NCBI GenBank assembly: GCA_040414495.1
Contig: JBEDUI010000211.1
Coordinates: 1 to 16,916, forward strand
Direction: 5' to 3'
DNA length: 16,916 bases
Source: DATAVB01 sp040414495
GTDB taxonomy: Bacteria; Actinomycetota; Actinomycetes; Mycobacteriales; QHCD01
Of the stretch, positions 6,919-14,283 are shown piece after piece (the stretch's first letter is position 1; the number at the start of each line of letters is the position of its first letter). The translations under genes were made by a program, and so were the position numbers. The notes below the pieces were generated by a model. It had not been told where the DNA came from. It worked only from the letters and a program-made list of their open reading frames with translations, and did not search any database.

Positions 6919-6937
6919 CTAGCTTAGGCTAACCTAA
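6919..6937. promoter_or_regulatory. IdeR/DmdR-type iron box
   Basis: CTAGCTTAGGCTAACCTAA matches the mycobacterial IdeR consensus TTAGGTTAGGCTAACCTAA at 17 of 19 positions, including the uninterrupted TTAGGCTAACCTAA. It lies in the 114-bp gap between the divergent siderophore-interacting gene and the nucleotidyltransferase gene, 40-58 bases upstream of the former. Iron-loaded repressor bound here would block that promoter and could also affect the rightward gene. Confidence 0.88.
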
Positions 6938-6993
6938 TTCACCAGATAATGTGGCGGGCGCCTCGTAACAGAACGAGGATTTAAGGTCGAGCC

Positions 6994-7764
6994 ATGTTCA
7001 CCGTTGCCGAACGCGACCAGGTCCGGGCCCGACTGCTTGAGGCGGCCCGAACCGATCAGATAATTCTGGCCGCGGCGATAACCGGCTCGTATGCCCTCGA
7101 CGCGAGCGATGAATGGTCGGACATCGATCTGGCATTCAGCGTCGATGGCGCGATCCAGACCGCGCTTGCTCGCTGGACCGATCTTTTGTACGCGGATTTC
7201 GGTGCGCTGCATCACTGGGATTTGCCGGTCGGCGGGTCGGTCTACCGGGTATTTCTGCTACCCGGTGGCCTTGAGGTCGATATCGCGTTCATGCCCGTGG
7301 CCGAATTCGGCCCGGTCGCCCCGAGCTGGCGTCCGGTCTTTGGTACGACGCTGGAGCCGGTGCCGGCCCGCCCGCCGCGGACTGGTCACCGCGAGCTGGC
7401 CGGGCTCGGGTGGCACCACGTGTTGCACGCCCGGACGTGCATCGAGCGAGGCAAGCTCTGGCAGGCCGAATGGTTGATCAGCGGAATCCGCGACCACGTA
7501 CTCGAATTGGCTTGCCGGCGGTACGGGTATCCGGCCAGCTACGCCAAGGGCGCCGACCAATTGCCGGCCGAGCTGACCGAACCGGTCCGCGCGACCCTGG
7601 TCCGGTCCCTTGACGAACCCGAACTGCGGCGGGCCCTGGCTGCGGCGACGGCCGTGTTGAACGCCGAGTTGGCCTGGACCGATCCGGAGCTGGCGGCCCG
7701 GCTGCGGTCACTCTTTGACGAGGTCGATGTCGAAATCGGATTGCCCACTTCGACGCCAGGGTGA
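6994..7764 (+). CDS. nucleotidyltransferase-domain protein
   Basis: A 256-residue protein. The N-terminal domain has the pol-beta nucleotidyltransferase signature: GS at residues 31-32, then WSDIDLAF with acidic residues D43 and D45, and a third acidic residue D96 in LEVDIAFMP, so all metal ligands are present. The C-terminal half is alpha-helical (HHVLHARTCIERGKLWQAEWLI), as in the KNTase_C-like or substrate-binding domain of aminoglycoside- and lincosamide-modifying enzymes. The substrate cannot be read from sequence; antibiotic nucleotidylation is only one option. ATG start, with AAGG upstream. The next gene begins 26 bases after its stop, suggesting an operon. Confidence 0.83.
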   Translation: MFTVAERDQVRARLLEAARTDQIILAAAITGSYALDASDEWSDIDLAFSVDGAIQTALARWTDLLYADFGALHHWDLPVGGSVYRVFLLPGGLEVDIAFMPVAEFGPVAPSWRPVFGTTLEPVPARPPRTGHRELAGLGWHHVLHARTCIERGKLWQAEWLISGIRDHVLELACRRYGYPASYAKGADQLPAELTEPVRATLVRSLDEPELRRALAAATAVLNAELAWTDPELAARLRSLFDEVDVEIGLPTSTPG

Positions 7765-7790
7765 GGCACCCGATCGGCAGGGAGATGGTC

Positions 7791-8342
7791 ATGAACAGCG
7801 ATCGAAAGCCGTCGGCGGCGGCGGTGCGCCGCGCCACCGGCCGGGATTGGGATGAGTGGTTCGCCATCCTCGACGGCTGGGACGGGACGCGCCGGTCCCA
7901 CGGCGAGATCGCGGCCGAGGTGGCCGGTACGTACGCCGTCGGGAGCTGGTGGTCGCAGGCGATCACGGTCGAGTACGAGCGGGCCCGGGGCCTGCGCGCT
8001 CCCGGAAGCGGCCGGGACGGGCGGTTCCAGGTCACCGCGAGCAAGACGGTGGCGGTGCCGGTCGAGCGGTTGTTCGCGGCCTTTGTAGACGCTGACCTCC
8101 GGCGCCGCTGGCTCGCGGACGCGGTACTGCGGGAACGGACCGCGCAGCCCGGCCGGTCGGTACGTTTCGACTGCGGCGCCGAACGTTCCAGCCGGATCGC
8201 GGTGGGCTTTACGGCCAAGGCCGCGGGCCGCAGTCAGGTTGCGCTGCTGCACGAGCGGCTGCCCGACGCGGACGCCGCGCAGGGCGCGCGGACGTACTGG
8301 CGGGAGCACCTGACCGCGCTGAAAGTGCTGCTGGAGAGCTGA
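7791..8342 (+). CDS. DUF4287 and SRPBCC domain protein
   Basis: A 183-residue two-part protein. Residues about 8-68 (VRRATGRDWDEWFAILDGW, then SHGEIAAEVAGTYAVGSWWSQAITVEYERARGLR) look like DUF4287. The rest, from FQVTASKTVAVPVERLFAAFVDADLRRRWL to the end, is a short SRPBCC/AHSA1-like domain that commonly binds hydrophobic ligands. This domain pair recurs in actinobacteria; the role is unknown. ATG 7791 is preferred because AGGGAG lies six bases upstream; an earlier GTG at 7761 would overlap the preceding gene. Follows the nucleotidyltransferase in an apparent operon. Its stop is one base from the stop of the convergent flavoprotein gene. Confidence 0.83.
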   Translation: MNSDRKPSAAAVRRATGRDWDEWFAILDGWDGTRRSHGEIAAEVAGTYAVGSWWSQAITVEYERARGLRAPGSGRDGRFQVTASKTVAVPVERLFAAFVDADLRRRWLADAVLRERTAQPGRSVRFDCGAERSSRIAVGFTAKAAGRSQVALLHERLPDADAAQGARTYWREHLTALKVLLES

Positions 8343-8343
8343 T

Positions 8344-8880
8344 TCAGCCTTTTCCGGCCAACGCGTCCCGCACCACGTCGAGGATGTGCGCCCAGGGCAT
8401 GGCCGCCTCCGGATCGGCGCCATTGACCACGACAACACCGGCGCCGCGCAGCACGTCAAGGTGGCCGGCCCAGGCCGGGTGACCGATGTGGCCGGAATTG
8501 GCCCGCGGAAAAACGACGACCGGAACCGAATTGCCGATTGCCTCGCAGACCTGCGTGGTGGCCTGGTTGTCGGCCAGGCCCAGCGCTAGCTTCGCCAGCG
8601 TGTTCGCCGATGCCGGCGCGACGACGTAACAGTCCACTGTGGGGTGTGGCTTCGGATCGGTCGGCAGGCGTGGCCTCGAGCGGACCGGAAGTCCGGTCAG
8701 CGCGGCCATTCGGTCGATTTCGCCCTCAGCGCGAAGCCACACCGCGGCGGTCGGCGTGAGGGTCACCCCGACCCGCCAGCCGCGGGCCAGCGCCGGTTCC
8801 ACGAAACCGGTCCGCAGCTCCTGGACCCCGCCGGCGGCCGAGCCAACGATTCCGACGACAGGACCGGTCGTTTCTGACAC
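8344..8880 (-). CDS. flavoprotein of the UbiX / phosphopantothenoylcysteine-decarboxylase-like family
   Basis: A 178-residue protein with a Rossmann-like flavoprotein fold. GIVGSAAGG (10-18) forms the phosphate loop, and DCYVVAPASANTLAKLALGLADN carries the PASANT motif (residues 89-94) that is characteristic of this FMN-binding family. It lacks the fused CoaB half, so it is not a full CoaBC. Some relatives are prenyltransferases (UbiX-like) or cysteine decarboxylases of natural-product pathways; I cannot tell which applies. GTG 8880 (MSETTGPVVG) is the preferred start; GTG 8907 adds nine residues and has a GGCGGA upstream. It is convergent with the SRPBCC gene and divergent from the GNAT gene. 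Confidence 0.8.
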   Translation of the reverse strand: MSETTGPVVGIVGSAAGGVQELRTGFVEPALARGWRVGVTLTPTAAVWLRAEGEIDRMAALTGLPVRSRPRLPTDPKPHPTVDCYVVAPASANTLAKLALGLADNQATTQVCEAIGNSVPVVVFPRANSGHIGHPAWAGHLDVLRGAGVVVVNGADPEAAMPWAHILDVVRDALAGKG

Positions 8881-9089
8881 GACCCGATTGTGCCTGACCC
8901 GCCGCACCCGATGGAATTCCGCCGTTCTGTCCGCTCAGGATCGCTGTCGGTGTCCCGGCGTAACATGACTTCGTAATCGAGACCACATCGACGAAACGCT
9001 GTCGGGCCAGCCATATTGGTCATGAATCCACGAATTCTCCCGATGTCGCATGCGCGAACACGGAGACGGTGAGAAAAGAGAATCAGGCG

Positions 9090-9641
9090 ATGGCAGAGCG
9101 GTTGACCACTCCGCGGCTCATTCTGCGGAGTTGGCAGGTCGAGGATGCGCCGGCGGCGTTGGCGATCTACGGGCATCCGAATGTTGCACGCTGGCTGAGC
9201 CCGGTGATGGACCCGGTTCCTGACCTGAATGCCATGCGCCTCCTGCTGCAGCAGTGGGTTGCCGAGGACGAACGGATGTACCCACCGGCCGGCCGCTGGG
9301 CCATTCAGTTGCCGGACGGGCCGGTCATCGGTGGCGCGATCCTCCTACCGTTGCCACCGGGCAACGAGGATCTGGAGATCGGTTGGCAGCTCAACCCGGA
9401 CGTGTGGGGCCACGGCTACGCCAGCGAAACTACGTACGCCATCGCCAAGTGGGCATTCAGCGAGGGTATTCACGAAATATTCGCGGTGGTCCGGCCGTCG
9501 AATACCCGTGCTGCCGCGACCGTGCGGCGCAACGGCATGCAATGGGTCGGCGAGACCGACAAATACTTCGGAATGACGTTGCAGGTATTCCGGCTCCGAC
9601 TGTCCGACCTGGACGAACACCCGGCCGCTAGCCAGTCGTAA
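9090..9641 (+). CDS. GNAT N-acetyltransferase, RimJ/RimL type
   Basis: A 183-residue Acetyltransf_3 protein. RLTTPRLILRSWQVEDAPA opens the fold; IGWQLNPDVWGHGYASE (97-113) holds the acetyl-CoA pyrophosphate-binding loop, and VVRPSNTRAAATVRRNGM (133-150) is the usual following segment. Members acetylate ribosomal protein N-termini, small amines or antibiotics; the substrate here is unknown. ATG 9090 is chosen; an in-frame GTG at 9069 would add seven residues. The coding 3' end overlaps the 3' end of the convergent GH13 gene by 14 bases, so this gene cannot have a separate terminator before it. Confidence 0.87.
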   Translation: MAERLTTPRLILRSWQVEDAPAALAIYGHPNVARWLSPVMDPVPDLNAMRLLLQQWVAEDERMYPPAGRWAIQLPDGPVIGGAILLPLPPGNEDLEIGWQLNPDVWGHGYASETTYAIAKWAFSEGIHEIFAVVRPSNTRAAATVRRNGMQWVGETDKYFGMTLQVFRLRLSDLDEHPAASQS

Positions 9642-10908
9642 TGACCCAGCCGTGCGCCGGCACCAGGTCGGTGTCGGCGCCGGCGAGGACTTTTCCTGGT
9701 GGCGCTGGGGTTGTGGTGTCCGCCACGTTGAGCAGTACCCGGATCCGGTGCGTGCCATCGGTCGCGTCGTAACACAGCCGCTGGTTGGTCAGTTCGATTA
9801 TTTCGGTACGCGCATTGTGGAGCCAGGAATTGCGGCGGCGCAGTCCGATCAGGTTCTGGTGTAGCCGATAGGTTGGCCAGCCATAGGACGCCAGGTCGGC
9901 CGGTGTGGCGGGAAATGCGGGCCGAATGGCGTCGTCACCGCCGACCCGGTCCTCCTTTATTCCGCGGAATGCCTGCGAGTCGCCGTAATAGACGGCCGGA
10001 GTTCCGCCGGTCGTGAACATAATGACCAGCGCGTGGGCCAGATGCCGTTCATCAGCGAGTTTGCTGGCGATGCGGGTGACATCGTGATTACCGACAAAAG
10101 TGAACGGTACGAATTCGTTGAGATATTCGTTGTGGCGTTTCAACGCCCAGGCCAGCTCGAAGAAATTACGGTCGTTGAGGGAGCTCCAGATCGCCTTCCA
10201 CAGCTCGTACTGCGTCACCGAGTCCATTCCGGATTCGGCGGCAATCGTGGCGTAATCACCGTGGATTACCTCGCCGTACAGGTACGCGTCCGGATATTTG
10301 GCGCGGACCCGGTCGATAACCTGACGCCAGAATTCGCGCGGGACCGCGTATGCGGCATCGAGTCGCCATCCGTCGATTCCGCGGGCCAACCAATGCGTCA
10401 TCACCTCGCTCACGTAATCGAGCACCGCGGGATTGGCGTGATTGAGCGCGACCAGTTCGCGGTGCCCCTCGAAGGTGATGTATTCCGGCTCGGCGCCATC
10501 GGTCCAGCTCAACCGGAACCAGTCGGCCTGGGGCGCGGCCCGGCCGTGGGCCAGCACCTCGGCAAAAGCGGGAAACCGCGGGCTGACGTGGTTGAACACG
10601 CCGTCGAGCATTACCCGCAGGCCGTGGTCGTGCGCGGCAGCCAAGAACGGCTCAAAGTCGCCGAGCCGTTGATCGACGCGGAAGTAGTCGATGGTGTCGT
10701 AGCCGTGCGTGGCCGCGGCGAAGATCGGCCCGAGCTGGATCCCGGAAACGCCGAGTCGGACGGCGTAATCGAGCCAATCGATCAGTTGGCCGAATCCGCC
10801 GGCTTTCGCGCGGCTGCGGCCGGAGGTGTCGGCGCCGCTGAAGCCGAGCGGATAGACGTGCCACCACAGCGCGTGCCGTACCCACGCGGGCTCGGAGCGG
10901 GTACTCAC
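9628..10908 (-). CDS. glycoside hydrolase family 13 (alpha-amylase family) enzyme
   Basis: A 426-residue protein without a signal peptide, so probably cytoplasmic. All four GH13 conserved regions are present: DGVFNH (102-107), GWRLDAAY with nucleophile D184, GEV with acid/base E213, and FVGNHD with D276, giving an intact catalytic triad. A short beta domain ends the protein. It is compact for the family and resembles bacterial amylases/maltodextrin-active enzymes; the exact specificity (amylase, oligo-1,6-glucosidase, transglycosylase) is not decided by sequence here. The GTG start at 10908 overlaps the MarR stop by GTGA and has no Shine-Dalgarno, implying translational coupling to the MarR gene. 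The reading frame continues upstream without a domain. Confidence 0.9.
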   Translation of the reverse strand: MSTRSEPAWVRHALWWHVYPLGFSGADTSGRSRAKAGGFGQLIDWLDYAVRLGVSGIQLGPIFAAATHGYDTIDYFRVDQRLGDFEPFLAAAHDHGLRVMLDGVFNHVSPRFPAFAEVLAHGRAAPQADWFRLSWTDGAEPEYITFEGHRELVALNHANPAVLDYVSEVMTHWLARGIDGWRLDAAYAVPREFWRQVIDRVRAKYPDAYLYGEVIHGDYATIAAESGMDSVTQYELWKAIWSSLNDRNFFELAWALKRHNEYLNEFVPFTFVGNHDVTRIASKLADERHLAHALVIMFTTGGTPAVYYGDSQAFRGIKEDRVGGDDAIRPAFPATPADLASYGWPTYRLHQNLIGLRRRNSWLHNARTEIIELTNQRLCYDATDGTHRIRVLLNVADTTTPAPPGKVLAGADTDLVPAHGWVITTG

Positions 10909-11393
10909 GCGCTGCGCCGGTGCGGCCGCGGAGCCTCGACTGTGGACACTTCGGCATCGGCGAGCTGGTTCATCAACCGGCCCGCAATTCTGAGCAGATC
11001 GGCCTCGGCCTCGGTCATGTCGGCCAGGGCGCCGGCCAACCATGCATCGCGCCCGGCCATATCGGCCAGTAACATTTCCCGCCCGCTGGAAGTCAGCGAC
11101 AGCACCGATTGCCGGCCGTCCTGATCACTGCGCGTACGAGCCACGAGTCCACTGTGCTCCAACTCGGCGAATACCCGCGTCAGTGATTGTGGATGTTGAT
11201 GTTCGGCGGCCGCGATATCGCCCGGAGTGCATGGCCCGTGTCGGTAAAGATGGCCCAGCACGCTGAGCTTGTTGCTGCTCATCGCCTCGCCCCGGCGTTC
11301 GAAACGCAGCCGCTGGCCGAGCCGGGTCAGGCCCCGGCGTAACTCGGCCGCTCGCTCGAGGTCGTCCTTGCTGTGCGATTTGTGCGCCGGCAT
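10905..11393 (-). CDS. MarR-family transcriptional regulator
   Basis: A 162-residue winged-helix protein. The helix-turn-helix covers about residues 40-75 (LSVLGHLYRHGPCTPGDIAA, then EHQHPQSLTRVFAELEHSGL), and the wing is VARTRSDQDGRQSVLSLTSSG, with the DxR motif in the form DQDGR. Flanking helices at both ends provide dimerisation. MarR proteins usually repress their own operon and respond to small phenolic or xenobiotic ligands. ATG 11393 is preferred over an in-frame TTG at 11462 that would add 23 residues. No ribosome binding site is visible. Its stop overlaps the GH13 start, so it may control that enzyme. Two imperfect palindromes upstream are candidate operators. Confidence 0.88.
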   Translation of the reverse strand: MPAHKSHSKDDLERAAELRRGLTRLGQRLRFERRGEAMSSNKLSVLGHLYRHGPCTPGDIAAAEHQHPQSLTRVFAELEHSGLVARTRSDQDGRQSVLSLTSSGREMLLADMAGRDAWLAGALADMTEAEADLLRIAGRLMNQLADAEVSTVEAPRPHRRSA

Positions 11394-11397
11394 GGTT

Positions 11398-11480
11398 GAT
11401 ACGCTATCACGTACTATCTTGATGCCGTGATCGACTACCTGTAGTGAGATCTGCTTGGACAATAGTTCGTATCGCGTATA
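11398..11480. promoter_or_regulatory. candidate operator pair upstream of the MarR gene
   Basis: GATACGCTATC at 11398-11408 has GATA/TATC inverted arms around CGC. TATCGCGTATA at 11470-11480 is a similar imperfect palindrome; the first site read on the minus strand and the second on the plus strand share GCGTAT. Their position just upstream of an autoregulator-type gene suggests operators, but the evidence is pattern only. Confidence 0.3.
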
Positions 11481-11595
11481 GATTCTTCCGGATCAATATG
11501 CTGCGTTAGCGCCAGCCTAATTTGACCTGAGGTGAATTATGGGTGTCGCTTGGTTGACCGCTGGAATGACAATTCCCCGAGTTAGCGGCTAGTTA

Positions 11596-11623
11596 TCGAC
11601 AGGAGTGGGTTCTGTCGTAAGAC
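11596..11623 (+). promoter_or_regulatory. weak candidate promoter for the phosphate transporter, possibly leaderless
   Basis: TCGACA (11596-11601) and TAAGAC (11618-11623) are 16 bases apart. Transcription would begin near 11630-11631, at the GTG start itself. No Shine-Dalgarno precedes that start, which fits a leaderless mRNA, common in actinobacteria. Hexamer matches are modest. Confidence 0.3.
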
Positions 11624-11630
11624 TGGCCGC

Positions 11631-12782
11631 GTGGCGAATCATGTCTTGCTGGCCGTGGTTGTCGTGACAGCGTTGGCATTCGACTTCACCAACGGGTTTC
11701 ACGATACGGGAAATGCGATGGCGACCTCGATCGCCACCGGCGCGTTGGGTCCGAGGATCGCGGTTGCGCTCTCGGGCGTACTGAATCTGGTCGGGGCGTT
11801 CCTGTCGCTGAGCGTGGCCGCGACTATCGCCAGTGGACTGGTCGACACCAAGTTGGTGACGCTGACGGTGGTATTCGCTGGCCTGGCCGGCGGCATCATC
11901 TGGAATCTGCTCACCTGGTTCCTGGGCATTCCCTCGAGTTCTTCGCACGCGCTGATCGGCGGCGTGGTCGGTTCGACGATGGCCGCCGCGGGTGGGCACG
12001 CCGTGCAGTGGAAAGGCTTGTTCTCCAAGGTCATCATTCCGGCCGGTATTTCGCCGATCGTGGCCGTGCTGGTCGCGAGCATCGGCACCTGGCTGGTCTA
12101 CCGGCTCAGCCGCGGAGTCCCCGAACAGGCGCGTAGTCACGGATTCCGGATTGGACAGATCGGGTCGGCGTCGATGGTCTCGCTGGCCCACGGCACGAAC
12201 GACGCGCAGAAGACGATGGGAATCATCACCCTCGCGCTGATCGCGAACGGCTCGATCAACGCCGACGCGAAGGCGCCGTTCTGGGTGATTCTGACGTGTG
12301 CGCTGGCGATCAGCCTCGGTACATATGTGGGCGGTTGGCGGGTGATACGTACGCTGGGCAAAGGACTCGTCGAAATCGACTCTCCACAAGGGATGGCGGC
12401 CGAGTCCTCGTCGGCGGCGGTCATTCTGCTGTCCAGCCACTTTGGATACTCGTTGTCGACGACGCATGTGGCGACCGGCTCGATTCTCGGAACCGGGCTG
12501 GGCAAGAAGGGCGCCGAGGTCCGCTGGGGCGTGGCCGGTCGGATGGCGACGGCATGGCTGCTGACCTTGCCGGCCGCCGCGGTGGTCGGTGCCGGCGCCT
12601 ACGCTTTAGCGCACGGGATCGGCGGTACCGGCGGCGTGATCGTGGTGCTGGTTATCCTGATCGCGATCGCGGCGATGATCTACCTGCGGTCGCGCCGGAC
12701 CGTGGTGCGCCACGACAACGTCAACGCCGAATGGACCGGAAACGCCGGCGCCGGCGCCGTCGACGTACCGGCGGCCGCCTGA
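11631..12782 (+). CDS. pitA: PiT-family low-affinity inorganic phosphate transporter
   Basis: A 383-residue polytopic membrane protein with about ten hydrophobic segments. The two inverted-repeat PiT signatures are present: FDFTNGFHDTGNAMATSIAT near residue 17, and SLAHGTNDAQKTMGII in the second half. SSSHALIGG and SLSTTHVATG are the paired serine-rich re-entrant segments. These proteins carry metal-phosphate complexes driven by protons. The N-terminal region closely resembles that of mycobacterial PitA as I remember it. The GTG start has no ribosome binding site. The downstream small membrane gene begins 22 bases after the stop, giving the Rv0545c-Rv0544c-Rv0543c order of M. tuberculosis. 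Confidence 0.93.
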   Translation: MANHVLLAVVVVTALAFDFTNGFHDTGNAMATSIATGALGPRIAVALSGVLNLVGAFLSLSVAATIASGLVDTKLVTLTVVFAGLAGGIIWNLLTWFLGIPSSSSHALIGGVVGSTMAAAGGHAVQWKGLFSKVIIPAGISPIVAVLVASIGTWLVYRLSRGVPEQARSHGFRIGQIGSASMVSLAHGTNDAQKTMGIITLALIANGSINADAKAPFWVILTCALAISLGTYVGGWRVIRTLGKGLVEIDSPQGMAAESSSAAVILLSSHFGYSLSTTHVATGSILGTGLGKKGAEVRWGVAGRMATAWLLTLPAAAVVGAGAYALAHGIGGTGGVIVVLVILIAIAAMIYLRSRRTVVRHDNVNAEWTGNAGAGAVDVPAAA

Positions 12783-12804
12783 GCCGGATGGAGGATCACC
12801 GGTC

Positions 12805-13059
12805 ATGAATTCGTGGATCGACCTGCATGCGTTGTGGCAGATCATCGTGGTGAGCCTGATTTGTGGCGCGGGGCTGCCGGCGTTGTTCGCGGTGGGTTTG
12901 CGGGGCCTGAGCATGACCCGTCAGCCGGTTCAGGCGGGCGCGGATCAGGAACGAATTGTCGGGGACAACCCGGTCGGAATTGCATTCGCGGTGCTGTGTT
13001 TCGCCGTGGTGTTGGCCGGGATTGCTTGGGGCATCTATCTCATCGTCGCCGGCAGCTGA
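12805..13059 (+). CDS. small two-helix membrane protein downstream of pitA (Rv0544c-like)
   Basis: An 84-residue protein with two hydrophobic helices, about residues 11-33 (IIVVSLICGAGLPALFAVGL) and 57-81 (GIAFAVLCFAVVLAGIAWGI), joined by a hydrophilic loop rich in charged residues. The ATG start has a strong GGAGGA sequence nine bases upstream. Its place between pitA and a DUF3349 gene matches M. tuberculosis Rv0544c, a transmembrane protein of unknown role. Constant linkage to the transporter suggests an accessory or stabilising role, which is inference. Confidence 0.85.
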   Translation: MNSWIDLHALWQIIVVSLICGAGLPALFAVGLRGLSMTRQPVQAGADQERIVGDNPVGIAFAVLCFAVVLAGIAWGIYLIVAGS

Positions 13060-13115
13060 TGACCTGCCCAGGCGATAGCGACACAACCCGGTTTCGTTCT
13101 GAAAGGCGCTAGGCC

Positions 13116-13430
13116 ATGGAGTTGCCGCCCATTCTTGCGAATATCGTCGGCTGGCTGCGTGCGGGCTATCCCGAGGGTGTGCCCGAACGTGATTACGTTC
13201 CGTTGTTCGCACTGCTGGCCAGCCAGTTGACCGAGGCCGAGGTCGCCGAGGTCGCGACCGCGCTGACCGAAGCGAGTGCGGATCCCTCCTCAGCGCAGGC
13301 GATCGGCGACGCGATCGCCGAGGTAACCCAGGCCGAGCCGAACGGGGCCGACGTGGCCCGGGTCCGGGCCCGGCTGGCGGCCGGTGGTTGGCCACTGGCC
13401 GGCCCCGATCGGCTGCGTTCGGTCGAATAA
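13116..13430 (+). CDS. DUF3349 family protein (Rv0543c-like)
   Basis: A 104-residue, all-helical soluble protein: LANIVGWLRAGYPEGVPERD followed by YVPLFALLASQLTEAEVAEVA, the standard opening of DUF3349, and VARVRARLAAGGWPLAG near the end, where the family often has a WPLA motif. Small helical structures are known for the family but no activity is established. ATG start with GAAAGG upstream. It is the third gene of the pitA cluster, 56 bases after the membrane protein, as with Rv0543c in M. tuberculosis. Confidence 0.87.
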   Translation: MELPPILANIVGWLRAGYPEGVPERDYVPLFALLASQLTEAEVAEVATALTEASADPSSAQAIGDAIAEVTQAEPNGADVARVRARLAAGGWPLAGPDRLRSVE

Positions 13431-13472
13431 GTTTGACCGGCGTCTAAGCGTTGCCGCCCTAATGTCGGGGCC

Positions 13473-14126
13473 GTGAGCACCACGACCACCGACCATGTGT
13501 CGGTCACCCCCAGCATTCTGTATTTCGGTACGCCGGTCGTCCTCCTGTCGACCGAGAACTCCGACGGCACCTTCAACCTGGCCCCGATGTCCTCGGCCTG
13601 GGCGCTCGGTCAGGAGGTCGTACTCGGCCTCGGCGCGGCCGGGCAGACGGCCCGTAATCTGGCCGAGCGACCTGACCTCGTACTCAACCTGCCCGGCCCG
13701 GAGCTATGGGCGGAAGTGGAACGCCTGGCGCCGCTGACCGGCCGCAATCCCGTGCCCGACCACAAACGTGGCCGATTCCGGTTCGAGCCGGCCAAATTCG
13801 CCGCGGCCGGGCTGCGCCCATGCGCGTCCGAACTTGTCCAGCCGCCGCGGGTCGCCGAATGTCCACTGCAGATGGAGGCACGCGCTGTCCGGTTGCGGCC
13901 GGGCGCGGTGGAGGATTTTCTGCTGGTCGAGGCGGAGGTCCTGCGGGTGCACGCCGATGCCGACATTGTCGTTCCCGGCACCCAGCACATTGACCCGTCG
14001 CGGTGGAGCCCGCTGATCTATAACTTCCGGCACTATTTTGGCCTGGGCACCGAGCTGGGACACAGTTTCCGGACCGAAACGCCACCATCTCGTTCATCGC
14101 GGTCGGGCCGACCCTCTCCGAGTTGA
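13473..14126 (+). CDS. flavin-reductase-like FMN-binding split-barrel protein
   Basis: A 217-residue protein. SILYFGTPVVLLSTENSDGT, then NLAPMSSAWALG and LGLGAAGQTARNLAERPDLVLNL, form the FMN-binding split barrel of the flavin reductase/nitrilotriacetate monooxygenase component B group. The part up to about residue 203 (RHYFGLGTELGHSFRTET) reads as a complete domain. GTG start with CGGGGCC just upstream. The last 15 residues (serine-, arginine- and proline-rich) have poor codon bias, whereas another frame becomes coding-like from about 14081 to a TGA at 14195-14197. The true C-terminus may therefore be different if a single base is missing near 14080. Substrate and partner are unknown. Confidence 0.83.
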   Translation: MSTTTTDHVSVTPSILYFGTPVVLLSTENSDGTFNLAPMSSAWALGQEVVLGLGAAGQTARNLAERPDLVLNLPGPELWAEVERLAPLTGRNPVPDHKRGRFRFEPAKFAAAGLRPCASELVQPPRVAECPLQMEARAVRLRPGAVEDFLLVEAEVLRVHADADIVVPGTQHIDPSRWSPLIYNFRHYFGLGTELGHSFRTETPPSRSSRSGRPSPS

Positions 14127-14197
14127 TCAGCAGAAATGGCGCGCCGTATCGGGGTGTCGCGGACCAATTTTGCCTGATCACCAAGTACTGGAGGTGA
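14081..14197 (+). pseudogene. coding-like remnant or frameshifted C-terminal extension
   Basis: In the frame two bases ahead of the flavin reductase frame, 38 codons from 14081 to TGA 14195-14197 have mostly G/C third positions and encode protein-like sequence (ISFIAVGPTLSELISRNG, then APYRGVADQFCLITKYWR). There is no start codon of its own with a ribosome binding site. Either one base is missing near 14080 and this is the real C-terminus of the flavin reductase, or it is the tail of a deleted gene. I do not recognise the family. Confidence 0.35.
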
Positions 14198-14208
14198 CCG
14201 CCGCACCG

Positions 14209-14238
14209 TTGACTGTCGGTTATCGATTTTCTTAGTAT
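14209..14238 (+). promoter_or_regulatory. sigma-70-type promoter of the deacylase operon
   Basis: TTGACT at 14209-14214 and TAGTAT at 14233-14238, 18 bases apart, are a good housekeeping promoter. The start of transcription would be near 14245, leaving a leader of about 40 bases before the GTG at 14284. Confidence 0.6.
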
Positions 14239-14283
14239 GGCCTGACGCGAGGTCCGGCAGTGTGCGGACAGCTGGGGGTGGCC

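Noticed and set aside
10909..11043. 45-residue N-terminal extension of the GH13 enzyme
   Set aside because: It lies in an alternate frame of the MarR gene and reads as arginine-rich shadow sequence; the GTGA overlap gives a natural start.
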